Assembly (NCBI RefSeq): GCF_001634365.1
Contig: NZ_CP014578.1
Location: 4,582,071 to 4,646,070 of the forward strand
DNA: 64,000 bases
Direction: 5' to 3'
From: Paraburkholderia phytofirmans OLGA172
Lineage (GTDB): Bacteria; Pseudomonadota; Gammaproteobacteria; Burkholderiales; Burkholderiaceae
In this document: positions 1-8,296 of the stretch, in pieces
Numbering within the stretch: position 1 is the first letter of the stretch
Layout: every line of letters starts with the position of its first letter
Notes under the pieces: model-generated
Database searches by the model: none
The model's input: the letters and a program-made list of their open reading frames with translations, nothing else
What the model was told of the DNA's origin: nothing
Translations under genes and position numbers: made by a program

Positions 1-2
1 AG

Positions 3-500
3 CAGGTTCGCGCAGAGGAACTGGATGTGGGCTATTACATCGGCCTTCCATCCGATGACGATCCCCGCGACGGCGCCACCTTTCACGCCGTCACGCTCAC
101 GCACTTCCAGTACCGCGTGCTCGCGCCGGCGGGCTGGAAAGATCGCGTGAAGGGTGCGCGCGACTGGCGTTCGCTCGCCGCACTGCCGTGGATCTGGACG
201 CCGCCCGCGTCCGCGCACAATCGATTGTTGTCGCGCTGCTTTGGCGAGGCCGGCGTCAAACCGGTTAAGGTGGCGGAAGTGGATCAGGAGCCGTCGATGC
301 TCGATCTGGTCAAGTCAGGCGTCGGTCTGACGCTCGCGCGCGACGCCACCGCGATCGCCGAAGCCCATGCACACGCGTTGACCATCGTCGAAGGCGTCAC
401 GGTGCCGACCCAGCTCAGCTTTATCACGCTGGCGGAGCGCAAGGACGAACCGGCGATCGCTGCCGCGTTGAAGCTGATCGAGCGGCAATGGGCGACATGA
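3..500 (+). CDS. LysR-family transcriptional regulator, C-terminal part (5' end outside window)
   Basis: The reading frame is open from the first bases of the window to a TGA at 498-500, so this is the 3' part of a longer gene. The visible protein matches the periplasmic-binding-protein-like effector domain of LysR regulators: a segment reading YRVLAPAGW, then a DWRSLAALPWIW block, a loop with EPSMLDLVKSGVGLTLAR, and a C-terminal helix ending in IERQWAT. The winged-helix DNA-binding domain must lie upstream and is not visible, so the target and ligand cannot be named. The stop codon falls inside the first unit of an 11-bp tandem repeat. Confidence 0.85.
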   Translation, partial: QVRAEELDVGYYIGLPSDDDPRDGATFHAVTLTHFQYRVLAPAGWKDRVKGARDWRSLAALPWIWTPPASAHNRLLSRCFGEAGVKPVKVAEVDQEPSMLDLVKSGVGLTLARDATAIAEAHAHALTIVEGVTVPTQLSFITLAERKDEPAIAAALKLIERQWAT

Positions 501-590
501 GAGCGACATGAAAGCGGCATGAGAGCGGCATGAAGGCAGCATGAGAGCGGCATGAAGGCAGGCATGAGGGCAAAACGAGAGCGATATGAG
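492..590. repeat. Tandem repeat, 11-bp unit, about nine copies
   Basis: Nine successive units of about 11 bp related to GCGGCATGAGA / GCGGCATGAAG run from 492 to 590. Copies alternate between the -GAGA and -GAAG endings, which suggests a 22-bp higher-order unit. The last three copies are degenerate and one is 12 bp long. The array starts inside the last codons of the LysR gene and contains its stop codon, so copy-number changes would mostly affect the 3' UTR. Confidence 0.85.
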
Positions 591-884
591 TCACGCTCAT
601 GACATCCGTTCATCGTGCCGCTGGTCATGCCCGCTGGCGGTTCCGTGCAGTGCAGCCATGCGGATCGCCCTTGGCGGTCGTTAGCGCTGGTCACATTGAC
701 AGGCCATCCTCGTCGGCCCCGTCATCTGAAACTACGCTGTCACGCGCTTTTTGTTAGATTGAGGGTTCGCGCTCATGCGCCGGCCTACTTCGCTTTTGTT
801 CCGTCTGACTTTGTCCTTCCCGGCAGCTTCGCCCCGGCAATACCGGAAGCCGCCGGCCACGCCATCCTTCGACAGGAGCCTGAC
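501..884. other. Intergenic region between lysR and the CYTH gene
   Basis: This 384-bp gap begins with the 11-bp tandem repeat. The rest has no convincing gene. Frames stay open in both directions, but they lack family resemblance or a ribosome binding site. A promoter for the CYTH gene is expected here, but no strong -35/-10 pair was identified. Confidence 0.5.
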
Positions 885-1421
885 ATGGCACGCAACATTG
901 AAATCAAAGCCCGCGCCCAGCATTTCGAGCAACTGCGCGAGCGAGCTGCAAAGCTTGCACCGGACGCACCGCTGATCTTCCGCCAGCAGGACTTTTTCTA
1001 CGATGTGCCGCGTGGCCGCCTGAATCTGCGCCAGTTCGACGACGGCACGCCGGCCGAACTGATCTTCTATCAGCGCGACGACCGCGACGGCCCGAAGGCG
1101 TCGTATTACACGCGCAGCCCGGTGACCAACCCTGAAGCGATGCACGCGCTGCTCGCCACGGCGCTGACCACGCGTGGCATCGTCACGAAGGAACGTCACG
1201 TTTATCTGACGGGGCGTACGCGGATCCATCTGGACCGCGTCGATGGTCTCGGCGACTTCGTCGAGCTCGAAGTCGTGCTGGCTCAGGACGACGACGAAGA
1301 AGGCGGCCATGCCGAAGCACACGCGATGTTCCAAACCCTCGGCGTGCCGGAATCGGACCTGGTAGCGGTCGCCTATGTCGATTTGCTGAGCCCGGACAGC
1401 GAACCGAAGCAGGCTGCGTAA
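885..1421 (+). CDS. CYTH-domain protein (class IV adenylate cyclase / triphosphatase fold)
   Basis: A 178-residue protein starting MARNIEIKAR. The N-terminal EIKAR segment fits the ExExK-type signature that places acidic and basic residues in the tunnel of CYTH enzymes. Later strands carry alternating charged residues (LNLRQF, ELIFYQRDD, GRTRIHLDRVDGLGDFVELEVVL), also typical of this triphosphate-binding tunnel fold. The ATG at 885 was chosen because AGGAG lies 7 bases upstream at 874-878 and the signature follows at once; the frame runs open to 615 but upstream residues look non-coding. CYTH proteins include adenylate cyclases, thiamine triphosphatases and tripolyphosphatases; the sequence does not say which this is. 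Confidence 0.85.
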   Translation: MARNIEIKARAQHFEQLRERAAKLAPDAPLIFRQQDFFYDVPRGRLNLRQFDDGTPAELIFYQRDDRDGPKASYYTRSPVTNPEAMHALLATALTTRGIVTKERHVYLTGRTRIHLDRVDGLGDFVELEVVLAQDDDEEGGHAEAHAMFQTLGVPESDLVAVAYVDLLSPDSEPKQAA

Positions 1422-1513
1422 AACTTAAGCATCACGGGTCGCGGCGACATCAATCCTGGAACCGCGCCTCCCTTCGCCCCCCCAAACACCCGAAAGGCCG
1501 GGAAGCCGCTGTA

Positions 1514-2005
1514 TCAAGCGGCGGCCGCCCCGGGCGACAGATGGCCGAGCGGCAACGGTCCGTTGCGCTTGAACGTGGTCAACACGATGTTGGACCGCAC
1601 GCTGTCGACACCCGGTACCCGCATCAACTTCTTCATCACGAACGTCGACAGATAATTCAGATCGGGCGCGACGATGCGCAGCAGATAATCGGCGTCGCCG
1701 ACCACCGCGTGACATTCCAGTACTTCCGGCAGCACCTCGATCTGTTGCTGGAATTGCTCGATGATCGAGTCGCCGTGATGCTTCAACTTCAGACTCGTAA
1801 AAGCCGTCACGCCGAGCCCGAGCTTTTCCGGACGCAGCACGACGCGATAGCCGTCCACCACACCCACCTGCTCCAGGCGCTGCAGGCGCCGCCCGATCTG
1901 CGACGGTGACAGCGGCACCTGCTCAGCCAATTGCTGATGCGTGGCCCGGCCGAAGCGCTGAAGAACGTCCAGCAGCGCGAGATCGAAGTGATCGAGTTCT
2001 AACAT
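1514..2005 (-). CDS. Lrp/AsnC-family transcriptional regulator, probably of phhA
   Basis: A 163-residue protein starting MLELDHFDLALLDVLQRF, the usual Lrp N-terminus. A helix-turn-helix spans roughly residues 10-55 (LAEQVPLSPSQIGRRLQRLE), followed by the RAM effector-binding domain with GDADYLLRIVAPD and a VPGVDSVRSNIVL end. The ATG at 2005 is preferred to the one at 2020, which only adds five residues. It is divergent from phhA with about 150 bp between them. This layout is commonly seen for phenylalanine or tyrosine responsive Lrp regulators of hydroxylase genes, so control of phhA is likely but inferred. Confidence 0.9.
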   Translation of the reverse strand: MLELDHFDLALLDVLQRFGRATHQQLAEQVPLSPSQIGRRLQRLEQVGVVDGYRVVLRPEKLGLGVTAFTSLKLKHHGDSIIEQFQQQIEVLPEVLECHAVVGDADYLLRIVAPDLNYLSTFVMKKLMRVPGVDSVRSNIVLTTFKRNGPLPLGHLSPGAAAA

Positions 2006-2153
2006 GATCGATATCCGCATTAAACCTGAATTAGATGCGCGATTATTGCATAGTAAGGCGCGACAACGCCATCATTGCGCCCATTCCGCAGACTCACCGC
2101 TCTACACTTGCATCACCGTTTCAACCCGCAGTCACCGTAGAGCGCGCAGCATC

Positions 2154-3044
2154 ATGTCCCCAGCCAACACCGCCAAACTCCAAGAGCAATTCGAGGCCGG
2201 CCTCGAAACCCGCGCCGATTTCACCATCGACCAGCCGACCGAACGATACGGCGCAGTCGACCACGCTGTATGGCAACAGCTTTATGCGCGCCAGACCGCG
2301 CTGCTCAAGGGGCGTGTGTGCGATGAATTTCTGGCAGGCGTCGACCGTATCGGCATGCCGTCCGACCGCGTGCCCTCTTTCGACGAAATCAACGCCAGGC
2401 TGACGCCCGCGACGGGCTGGCAAATCGTCGCCGTGCCCGGACTCGTGCCAGACCAGGTGTTCTTCGAGCATCTGGCGAACCGCCGCTTTCCCGTGACATG
2501 GTGGATGCGCCGCCCCGACCAACTCGATTATCTGCAGGAACCGGACTGTTTTCACGATCTGTTCGGCCACGTGCCGCTGCTGATCAATCCGGTGTTCGCG
2601 GACTACATGCATGCGTACGGCCGCGCTGCGCTCGCCGCTAATGATGCCGGCGCCCTGCCGCTGCTCGCGCGGCTCTATTGGTACACAGTCGAGTTCGGCC
2701 TGATCCGCGACGCGGCGAGTCCGAACGGCGTGAAAATCTACGGCGCGGGCATCGTGTCGAGCAAAGGCGAGACGTTCTACAGCCAGCAAAGCGCAGCGCC
2801 GAACCGGCTCGGCTTCGACCTCGAACGTGTGATGCGCACGCGCTACCGCATCGACACGTTCCAGAAAACCTACTTCGTGATCGACGACTTCGCGCAATTG
2901 TTCGGCGTCGCGCAAACCGACTTCGCGCCATTGCTGGCCAAGCTGGCCGCGGAACCGGCGTTCGCGGCAGGCGACGTGCTCGAGCGCGATCACGTCATCA
3001 CGCGCGGCACGCGGGAAGGCTGGCTGGCCGACGGCGATATCTGA
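2154..3044 (+). CDS. phhA: Phenylalanine 4-monooxygenase
   Basis: A 296-residue iron- and tetrahydropterin-dependent enzyme that converts L-phenylalanine to L-tyrosine in the cytoplasm. The iron-binding facial triad is visible: His134 and His139 in CFHDLFGHVPLL and Glu180 in YWYTVEFGLI. The surrounding motifs RRFPVTWWMRR and the GAGIVSSKGE segment are typical of the bacterial monomeric enzymes, and the length matches them. The ATG at 2154 was chosen over the longer open frame because it gives the usual N-terminus. The cofactor-recycling enzyme phhB follows 103 bp downstream, so the two are probably co-transcribed and controlled by the divergent Lrp-type regulator. Confidence 0.96.
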   Translation: MSPANTAKLQEQFEAGLETRADFTIDQPTERYGAVDHAVWQQLYARQTALLKGRVCDEFLAGVDRIGMPSDRVPSFDEINARLTPATGWQIVAVPGLVPDQVFFEHLANRRFPVTWWMRRPDQLDYLQEPDCFHDLFGHVPLLINPVFADYMHAYGRAALAANDAGALPLLARLYWYTVEFGLIRDAASPNGVKIYGAGIVSSKGETFYSQQSAAPNRLGFDLERVMRTRYRIDTFQKTYFVIDDFAQLFGVAQTDFAPLLAKLAAEPAFAAGDVLERDHVITRGTREGWLADGDI

Positions 3045-3147
3045 CAACACGAGCTGACCCGGCCGACAGCGGACCGCCTGCATCCGTGAAAAAATAGCGG
3101 ATACGCACGCCGACCGGCGCGCCTGTTCAGATCGACGAGGTAGCACC

Positions 3148-3438
3148 ATGATTCACAAACTGACTTCCGAAGAACGCGCCACGCAAGTTGCTGAACTGCA
3201 CGGCTGGCAAGCCGTGGCGGGCCGCGACGCGATTCAGCGCCACTTCAAGTTCGCCGACTTCAACGAAGCATTCGGCTTCATGACACGCGTGGCGATCAAG
3301 GCACAGGAGATGGACCACCACCCGGAATGGTTCAACGTGTACAGCAAGGTGGAGATCACGCTGTCGACGCACGAGGCGAATGGTTTGACCGAGCGGGACA
3401 TCAAATTGGCACGATTTATCGACAGTATTACCGAGTAA
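3148..3438 (+). CDS. phhB: Pterin-4a-carbinolamine dehydratase
   Basis: A 96-residue cytoplasmic protein that dehydrates 4a-hydroxytetrahydrobiopterin so that the cofactor used by PhhA can be reduced again. The family signature is clear: Asp56-His57-His58-Pro59-Glu60-Trp61 (MDHHPEW) and the later [16 protein letters not shown] segment. Its length is that of the family. A GACGAGGT ribosome binding site lies just before the ATG. It lies directly downstream of phhA, which supports a two-gene operon. Confidence 0.95.
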   Translation: MIHKLTSEERATQVAELHGWQAVAGRDAIQRHFKFADFNEAFGFMTRVAIKAQEMDHHPEWFNVYSKVEITLSTHEANGLTERDIKLARFIDSITE

Positions 3439-3532
3439 TACAAGCGATCAAGGGCCTTGATGCACCCCGAATCGAACGATTTGAGGGGAATGAAAGGGCA
3501 TTGCAGGCAACCCGGCGCCCAAACCTTCAGTT

Positions 3533-3757
3533 CTACAGGCTATTATTAAGGCGCACGTAAGAATCCCACGCAAGCCTCGCGATCCCGTCCAAACGATCCG
3601 GTGATAGCGTCTGCTGACGCTGTACAATCATCAGCGCATACGGCTTGGAGAGCGCGCTTGCCTCCTTGCATAGAACGAGTTCGTCGCCGCTCGAAGGTGA
3701 GCGGGCGCGCCAGAAGTTGATTGCGGCTTCCAGTTCGTGAATCGTTATCTCGGACAT
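3533..3757 (-). CDS. Small DUF3717-type protein
   Basis: A 74-residue protein starting MSEITIHELEAAINFWRAR. I recognise it as the DUF3717 kind of small protein found mainly in Burkholderiaceae; its function is unknown. The N-terminal half carries the conserved pattern ITIHELEAAIN-WR and a PSSGDELVLCKEA segment; the C-terminal half is a helix with RQQTLSPDRLDGIARLAW. No signal peptide or membrane segment is visible. The ATG at 3757 is preferred to upstream in-frame starts, because the upstream residues are encoded by a short tandem repeat and look non-coding. Confidence 0.8.
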   Translation of the reverse strand: MSEITIHELEAAINFWRARSPSSGDELVLCKEASALSKPYALMIVQRQQTLSPDRLDGIARLAWDSYVRLNNSL

Positions 3758-3776
3758 GACGTCGTGATCGCTCGAT

Positions 3777-3809
3777 GGCTGCTTTGTGGCTGCTTTGTGG
3801 CTGCTTTGT
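3777..3809. repeat. Short tandem repeat, three 11-bp units
   Basis: Three perfect copies of GGCTGCTTTGT lie upstream of the DUF3717-type gene, between it and the divergent response-regulator gene, followed by degenerate CGGCTGCT and CAGCTGCTT stretches. The array is in the shared promoter region. Confidence 0.9.
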
Positions 3810-3951
3810 GCTACTTCACGGCTGCTCGACAGCTGCTTCGTGGGAGCCTGGTGCCAGTTCGGCATGGCCGCGCGGCACGCTGCCTGTGCAGCAGGCGCCC
3901 CGGCGAACCGCTTGCCCAAACGCCTAAAACCATTGTACTTGAGCGAAATCC

Positions 3952-4638
3952 ATGCGACTCCTTCTGATCGAAGATGACCGCCCCATCGCACGCGGCATCC
4001 AAAGTAGTCTCGAACAAGCCGGCTTCACCGTCGACATGGTCCATGACGGCATTTTCGCCGAACAGGCCCTCACCCAAAACCGCCACGAGCTGGTGATCCT
4101 CGATCTGGGCCTGCCCGGCATCGACGGCATGACGCTGCTCGCGCGCTTTCGTCAGAGCAATCGCCATACGCCGGTGATCATCCTCACCGCGCGCGACGAG
4201 TTGAACGACCGCGTGCAAGGCCTGAATTCCGGCGCGGACGACTACATGCTGAAGCCGTTCGAACCCACCGAACTCGAAGCGCGCATCCGCGCCGTGATGC
4301 GCCGCAGCGGCCCGCACGGCGACATGCCGCGTCCGGAAGTGTCGCTGGGCGGTGTGCGTCTGTCGGGCGTCGATCGTCGCATTTTCAACGACGACAAGCC
4401 GCTCGAACTGTCGCCGCGCGAATTCGCGGTACTCGAAATGCTGCTGCTGCGCCACGGCCGTGTGGTCAGCAAGGCTCAGCTGCAAGACCACCTGACACAC
4501 TTCGGCGGCGATCTCGGCGATACCGCGATCGAAGTCTACGTGCACCGGGTGCGTAAAAAGCTCGAAAGCTGCCGCGTCGAAATCGTCACGGTGCGTGGCT
4601 TCGGTTACCTGTTGCAGGAAATCCGCCAGGCAGCATAA
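3952..4638 (+). CDS. OmpR-family response regulator (TctD/QseB-like)
   Basis: A 228-residue two-component response regulator. The receiver domain occupies residues 1-115, with acidic residues Glu7-Asp8-Asp9, phosphoacceptor Asp51 in VILDLGLPG, a Thr in IILTAR and Lys in MLKPF. A winged-helix DNA-binding domain follows, with ELSPREFAVLEMLL and the VYVHRVRKKL recognition region ending in VRGFGYLL. The partner kinase gene follows about 140 bp downstream on the same strand and is of the TctE type, so the pair may sense a small carboxylate or similar solute. No transporter gene is adjacent, so the signal is unknown. Confidence 0.93.
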   Translation: MRLLLIEDDRPIARGIQSSLEQAGFTVDMVHDGIFAEQALTQNRHELVILDLGLPGIDGMTLLARFRQSNRHTPVIILTARDELNDRVQGLNSGADDYMLKPFEPTELEARIRAVMRRSGPHGDMPRPEVSLGGVRLSGVDRRIFNDDKPLELSPREFAVLEMLLLRHGRVVSKAQLQDHLTHFGGDLGDTAIEVYVHRVRKKLESCRVEIVTVRGFGYLLQEIRQAA

Positions 4639-4781
4639 TCGTCGCAAGGGCCGCACGCTGCATTGCGGCCTGACGGCGCCGGGCCGGCGCCGCGCATTCG
4701 GTGCGCAATTCGCCGGCTCCCAGCGAATTTTCACGGCGCCACGGCGCTTTACGCCGTTGCCCCTTTCCCGTGCGTTCGATC

Positions 4782-6284
4782 ATGCCCCAGCCGGCCGCCA
4801 ATAGTCTGCGCCGCACGCTGCTGCGGCGCCTCGCTGCTCCCCTTTCGCTGCTCGCGCTGATGAGCGGCCTGATCGCTTACTGGCTGGCATGGCAGTACAC
4901 GCAGCACGTGGTCGACCGCTCGCTCGCCGATCTCGCCACGGCGATCTCCAAACAGATCCAGATAGCCGGCCCTGACGCCAAGGTGACGGTGCCGCCGCTC
5001 GCGCAGGCCATGTTCTCCGATCCGGTCGAACAGCTCGTCTATCGGATCAGCAACGGCGAAACCGAAATCGCCGGCGACCACAATCTGCCGCTGCAGGGCA
5101 CCAGCGTGCGGCGCATGCATTACGCGTACGTCTTCGAAACGCAGCACGGCGGTGTGACGGTGCGCGTGGCGCAGGTGCGCGTCGACCAGCCCACCGGCAA
5201 TCCAATCGTCGTCGAAGTGGGTCAGCCGGTGCATCACCGTTTTCGCATCGCCGCCGAGTTTCTGGTCGCGATCATGATGCCGCTGCTGTTGCTGCTGCTG
5301 GCGGGCTGGGTGATCGTGTGGCGTGTCGTCAATCAACAGCTCAATCCGCTCACCGACCTGGCGGACTCACTGAACCGGCAGACCCACACGTCGCTCGAAC
5401 CGGTGGACGAAACCTTTGTACCAGTTGAAATCCGGCCGCTCACCGGCGCCCTGAACGCGCTGCTCGATCGTCTGAAAACCGCCCTCGACGGCCAGCGCAA
5501 ATTTATCGCCGACGCCGCGCACCAGCTGCGCACGCCGCTCACTGCCGTCAAACTGCATGCGGAACAGGCCGCGGTCGCGCGTGACCCGCAGCAGACACTC
5601 GCCGCAGTCCGTGAACTGCGCGCGGCGGCCGACCGCGCCGTGCGGCTATCAAACCAGCTGCTTTCGCTTGCGCGCGCGGAGCCAGGCGAACAGGCGGCAC
5701 GCTTCGTCAACGTGGATATGGCCGCACTCGCGTTCGACACGGGTGCGGAATGGGTGCCGCGCGCGTTGACCTTCCACGTCGACCTCGGCTTCCAGCGCCT
5801 CGACGATCCGGCCAACGATCACCCGCTGATGGCGCGCGGCAATCCGGTGCTGCTGCACGAAGTGATCGCCAATCTGCTGGATAACGCGCTCAAGTACGTG
5901 CCGCCTTCGCGCTTCGATGGCGGCCGCATCACCGTGACGGTGTCGCAAACGGTGATCGACGATCTGCGCATGGCCGAGATCATCGTCGAAGACAACGGGC
6001 CGGGCGTGCCGCTCACGCAGCAAGCCGATCTGTTCAAACGGTTCTTCCGCGGCGACGGTCAAAGCGACGCCGGTGTGGATAGCGGCGCCGGTCTCGGTCT
6101 CGCGATCGTTCACGACATCATGGTGCTGCATCACGGCAGCGTCCATTACGAAGATGCGCCGGAAGGCGGTGCGCGCTTTATCGTGCGTATTCCGCTTATA
6201 CCAGTCAGCGTTCGGCACGACGTCGATCCCGAGACACGGCGTCCGGCAAAAAAATCGGCGCACTCGGCGCCGATCGATATGTGA
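4782..6284 (+). CDS. Sensor histidine kinase (TctE-like, 2CSK_N sensor)
   Basis: A 500-residue membrane histidine kinase. The first membrane segment is near residues 18-38 and the second near 160-185 (FLVAIMMPLLLLLLAGWVIVW). Between them is a periplasmic domain that looks like the two-component sensor kinase N-terminal (2CSK_N) type, with DPVEQLVYRIS. A HAMP-like linker leads to the H-box with His247 in AAHQLRTPLT, then the N-box NLLDNALKY, G1 DNGPGV and G2 GAGLGLAIV. The ATG at 4782 was chosen because the preceding in-frame residues are intergenic in character. It should phosphorylate the regulator encoded just upstream. Confidence 0.93.
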   Translation: MPQPAANSLRRTLLRRLAAPLSLLALMSGLIAYWLAWQYTQHVVDRSLADLATAISKQIQIAGPDAKVTVPPLAQAMFSDPVEQLVYRISNGETEIAGDHNLPLQGTSVRRMHYAYVFETQHGGVTVRVAQVRVDQPTGNPIVVEVGQPVHHRFRIAAEFLVAIMMPLLLLLLAGWVIVWRVVNQQLNPLTDLADSLNRQTHTSLEPVDETFVPVEIRPLTGALNALLDRLKTALDGQRKFIADAAHQLRTPLTAVKLHAEQAAVARDPQQTLAAVRELRAAADRAVRLSNQLLSLARAEPGEQAARFVNVDMAALAFDTGAEWVPRALTFHVDLGFQRLDDPANDHPLMARGNPVLLHEVIANLLDNALKYVPPSRFDGGRITVTVSQTVIDDLRMAEIIVEDNGPGVPLTQQADLFKRFFRGDGQSDAGVDSGAGLGLAIVHDIMVLHHGSVHYEDAPEGGARFIVRIPLIPVSVRHDVDPETRRPAKKSAHSAPIDM

Positions 6285-6366
6285 CTCTGCAGTGGGTCAA
6301 TGCGCTGCCACGGGCTGCCTTGAGTTCAATTGCGTTCAACTCAGGGTCCAGCCAAGGCGGCCCGCT

Positions 6367-6891
6367 TCATTTCTTCTTCGCTTTTTTCGCAGACGTTTTC
6401 GCCTTCTTCACCGTCTTGTCGGACCTGGAAGCGCCCTTCGCGTTCTCCGGCGGCGCCAGCATCGTGCCGCGGCACTTGCGCGTGCCGCAACGGCATTCGT
6501 ATTCCTTCTTGAGCTTCTTGGTCTGACGCGCGTCGATGACGAGGCCGTAGTCGTAAAAGATTTCCTCCCCCTCGGCGATGTCGCGCAGCGCATGTACGTA
6601 GACGTGACCGTCGATCTCTTCGGCTTCGCAGTTCGGCGCACATGAATGGTTGATCCAGCGCGCGCTGTTGCCGTCCACTTTGCCGTCGATCACCTTGCCG
6701 CTGTCGAGCGCGAAATAGAACGTGTGATTCGGTTCGTCCGGATTATGCGGATGACGGCGCAACGCTTCTTTCCAGGAGATTCGCTCACCCTTGTATTCGA
6801 TCAGCCGCTCGCCCGCCGCAATCGGCTCGATGGCAAACACGCCTTTGCCGTGCACACCCGAACGGCGCACGGCGATCCTGCGTGAACTCAT
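6367..6891 (-). CDS. SET-domain protein lysine methyltransferase-like protein
   Basis: A 174-residue protein with a complete SET domain: VHGKGVFAIEPIAAGERLIEY at the start, the cofactor motif WINHSCAPNCEA, the GEEIFYDYG catalytic-tyrosine segment, and a post-SET CRCGTRKCRG cysteine cluster that would bind zinc with the NHSC cysteine. SET enzymes transfer methyl groups from S-adenosylmethionine to lysine side chains; the bacterial substrate is not known from sequence. The last 20 or so residues are rich in lysine and alanine (KKAKTSAKKAKKK), resembling histone H1 tails. It is convergent with the upstream kinase gene and has no operon partner. Confidence 0.9.
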   Translation of the reverse strand: MSSRRIAVRRSGVHGKGVFAIEPIAAGERLIEYKGERISWKEALRRHPHNPDEPNHTFYFALDSGKVIDGKVDGNSARWINHSCAPNCEAEEIDGHVYVHALRDIAEGEEIFYDYGLVIDARQTKKLKKEYECRCGTRKCRGTMLAPPENAKGASRSDKTVKKAKTSAKKAKKK

Positions 6892-7111
6892 TGAATGAAT
6901 CCTTGTGAAGAACTGGGGGTGAAGATCCGGCAGCCGGCAGAAACGCCCACGTCTAACGCGCTGCTTTTCCTGACGCGGATAGCAAACGCGGCGCCTTGCG
7001 AGCGCCGCGTCGACCTGCGACGCTCATGCGCCACATCCGGCATCCTACACGCTCAAGACGGCTTCGTTCAACCGTCAAAAAGACGTGTGCGCATGGGGCG
7101 CATGGGCAGGT

Positions 7112-8224
7112 TCACCGTTGTCCGAACGAAATCTCGCCAAACAGTGCCTTTTGGTCGCGCGGTTGCGAACGCCAGTACTGCGGCGGCGCTTCGACCGTTG
7201 CGCCGAGTTGCGCCGCGGCGTGCCACGGCCAACGCGGGTTGTACAGCAACGCGCGGGCCAGCGCGATCAGATCGGCATCCCCTTCTTCGATGATTTGTTC
7301 GGCATGGAGCGGATCCGTAACCAGGCCCACGCCGATGGTAGTGAGGCCGGTTGCCTGTTTGACGGCCCGTGCGAAAGGAATCTGGTAACCCGGCTCAAGC
7401 GGAATCCTCTGCAACGGCGAGACACCTCCGGACGACACGTCGATCCAGTCGCAGCCGCGCTTTTTCAACTCCTGCGCAAACGCAATCGTGTCCTCTAGCG
7501 TCCAGCCGCCTTCGACCCAGTCGGTCGCCGAGACCCGCACGCCAACCGGTTTGTCGGCGGGAAACGCAGCGCGCACGATATCGAAGATTTCGAGCGGGAA
7601 GCGCATACGGTTTTCCATCGAGCCGCCGTAGTCGTCGCTGCGTTGATTGGCGATCGGCGACAGAAACTGATGCAGCAGATAGCCGTGCGCCGCGTGCACT
7701 TCCAGCGCATCGACGCCGAGGCGCGCGGCGCGGCGCGCGGAAGCCGCGAACGCTTCGCGAATCCGGTTCAGTGCGGGTGTGTCGAGGGCGAGCGGCGGCT
7801 CTTCACCCGCTTTGTGCGGCAACGCCGACGGTGCATGCGGCAGCCAGCCGCCTTGCGAAACTGGAATCAGTTGACCGCCTTCCCAAGGCACACGACTCGA
7901 CGCCTTGCGCCCTGCATGTGACAACTGCATGGCAACGCGAATCTGCGAATGCTTGCGGATCGAGGCCAGGACCGGCTCCAGTGCGGCTTCGGTGGCGTCG
8001 TCCCACAGTCCAAGATCGTTCGGCGTAATCCGGCCGTCCGGCTCGACGGAGGTCGCCTCGATGCACAACATGCCGGCGCCCGATAACGCGAGACTGCCGA
8101 GATGGATCATGTGCCACGCCGTAGCCTCGCCACGTTCGGCGGAATACTGGCACATCGGGGAGACGACGATACGATTGGGAAGCGTCACGCTACGCAGCGT
8201 GAGCGGAGAAAAAAGCGCGCTCAT
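7112..8224 (-). CDS. NADH:flavin oxidoreductase, Old Yellow Enzyme family (YqjM/NamA-like)
   Basis: A 370-residue FMN-dependent ene-reductase of the YqjM class, which reduces activated C=C bonds with NAD(P)H. It is a TIM barrel with NRIVVSPMCQYSA at the N-terminus; Cys25 is the redox-tuning cysteine of this class. The HAAHGYLLHQFLSP motif and DDYGGSMENR are diagnostic, and ALARALLYNPRWPW near the C-terminus is typical of the subgroup. Length matches the family. The glutamine amidotransferase gene lies upstream on the same strand with about 70 bp between them, so the two may be co-transcribed. The physiological substrate cannot be told. Confidence 0.94.
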   Translation of the reverse strand: MSALFSPLTLRSVTLPNRIVVSPMCQYSAERGEATAWHMIHLGSLALSGAGMLCIEATSVEPDGRITPNDLGLWDDATEAALEPVLASIRKHSQIRVAMQLSHAGRKASSRVPWEGGQLIPVSQGGWLPHAPSALPHKAGEEPPLALDTPALNRIREAFAASARRAARLGVDALEVHAAHGYLLHQFLSPIANQRSDDYGGSMENRMRFPLEIFDIVRAAFPADKPVGVRVSATDWVEGGWTLEDTIAFAQELKKRGCDWIDVSSGGVSPLQRIPLEPGYQIPFARAVKQATGLTTIGVGLVTDPLHAEQIIEEGDADLIALARALLYNPRWPWHAAAQLGATVEAPPQYWRSQPRDQKALFGEISFGQR

Positions 8225-8296
8225 GGATTACGCCCACTAAAAACCAGGAGCGAACGAGCATAGCACTGCGGGTGATTGTCTGCAGGCACGCGCAGA

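Noticed and set aside
2121..3149. 342-residue minus-strand open frame
   Set aside because: Shadow of phhA, whose iron ligands are visible on the plus strand.
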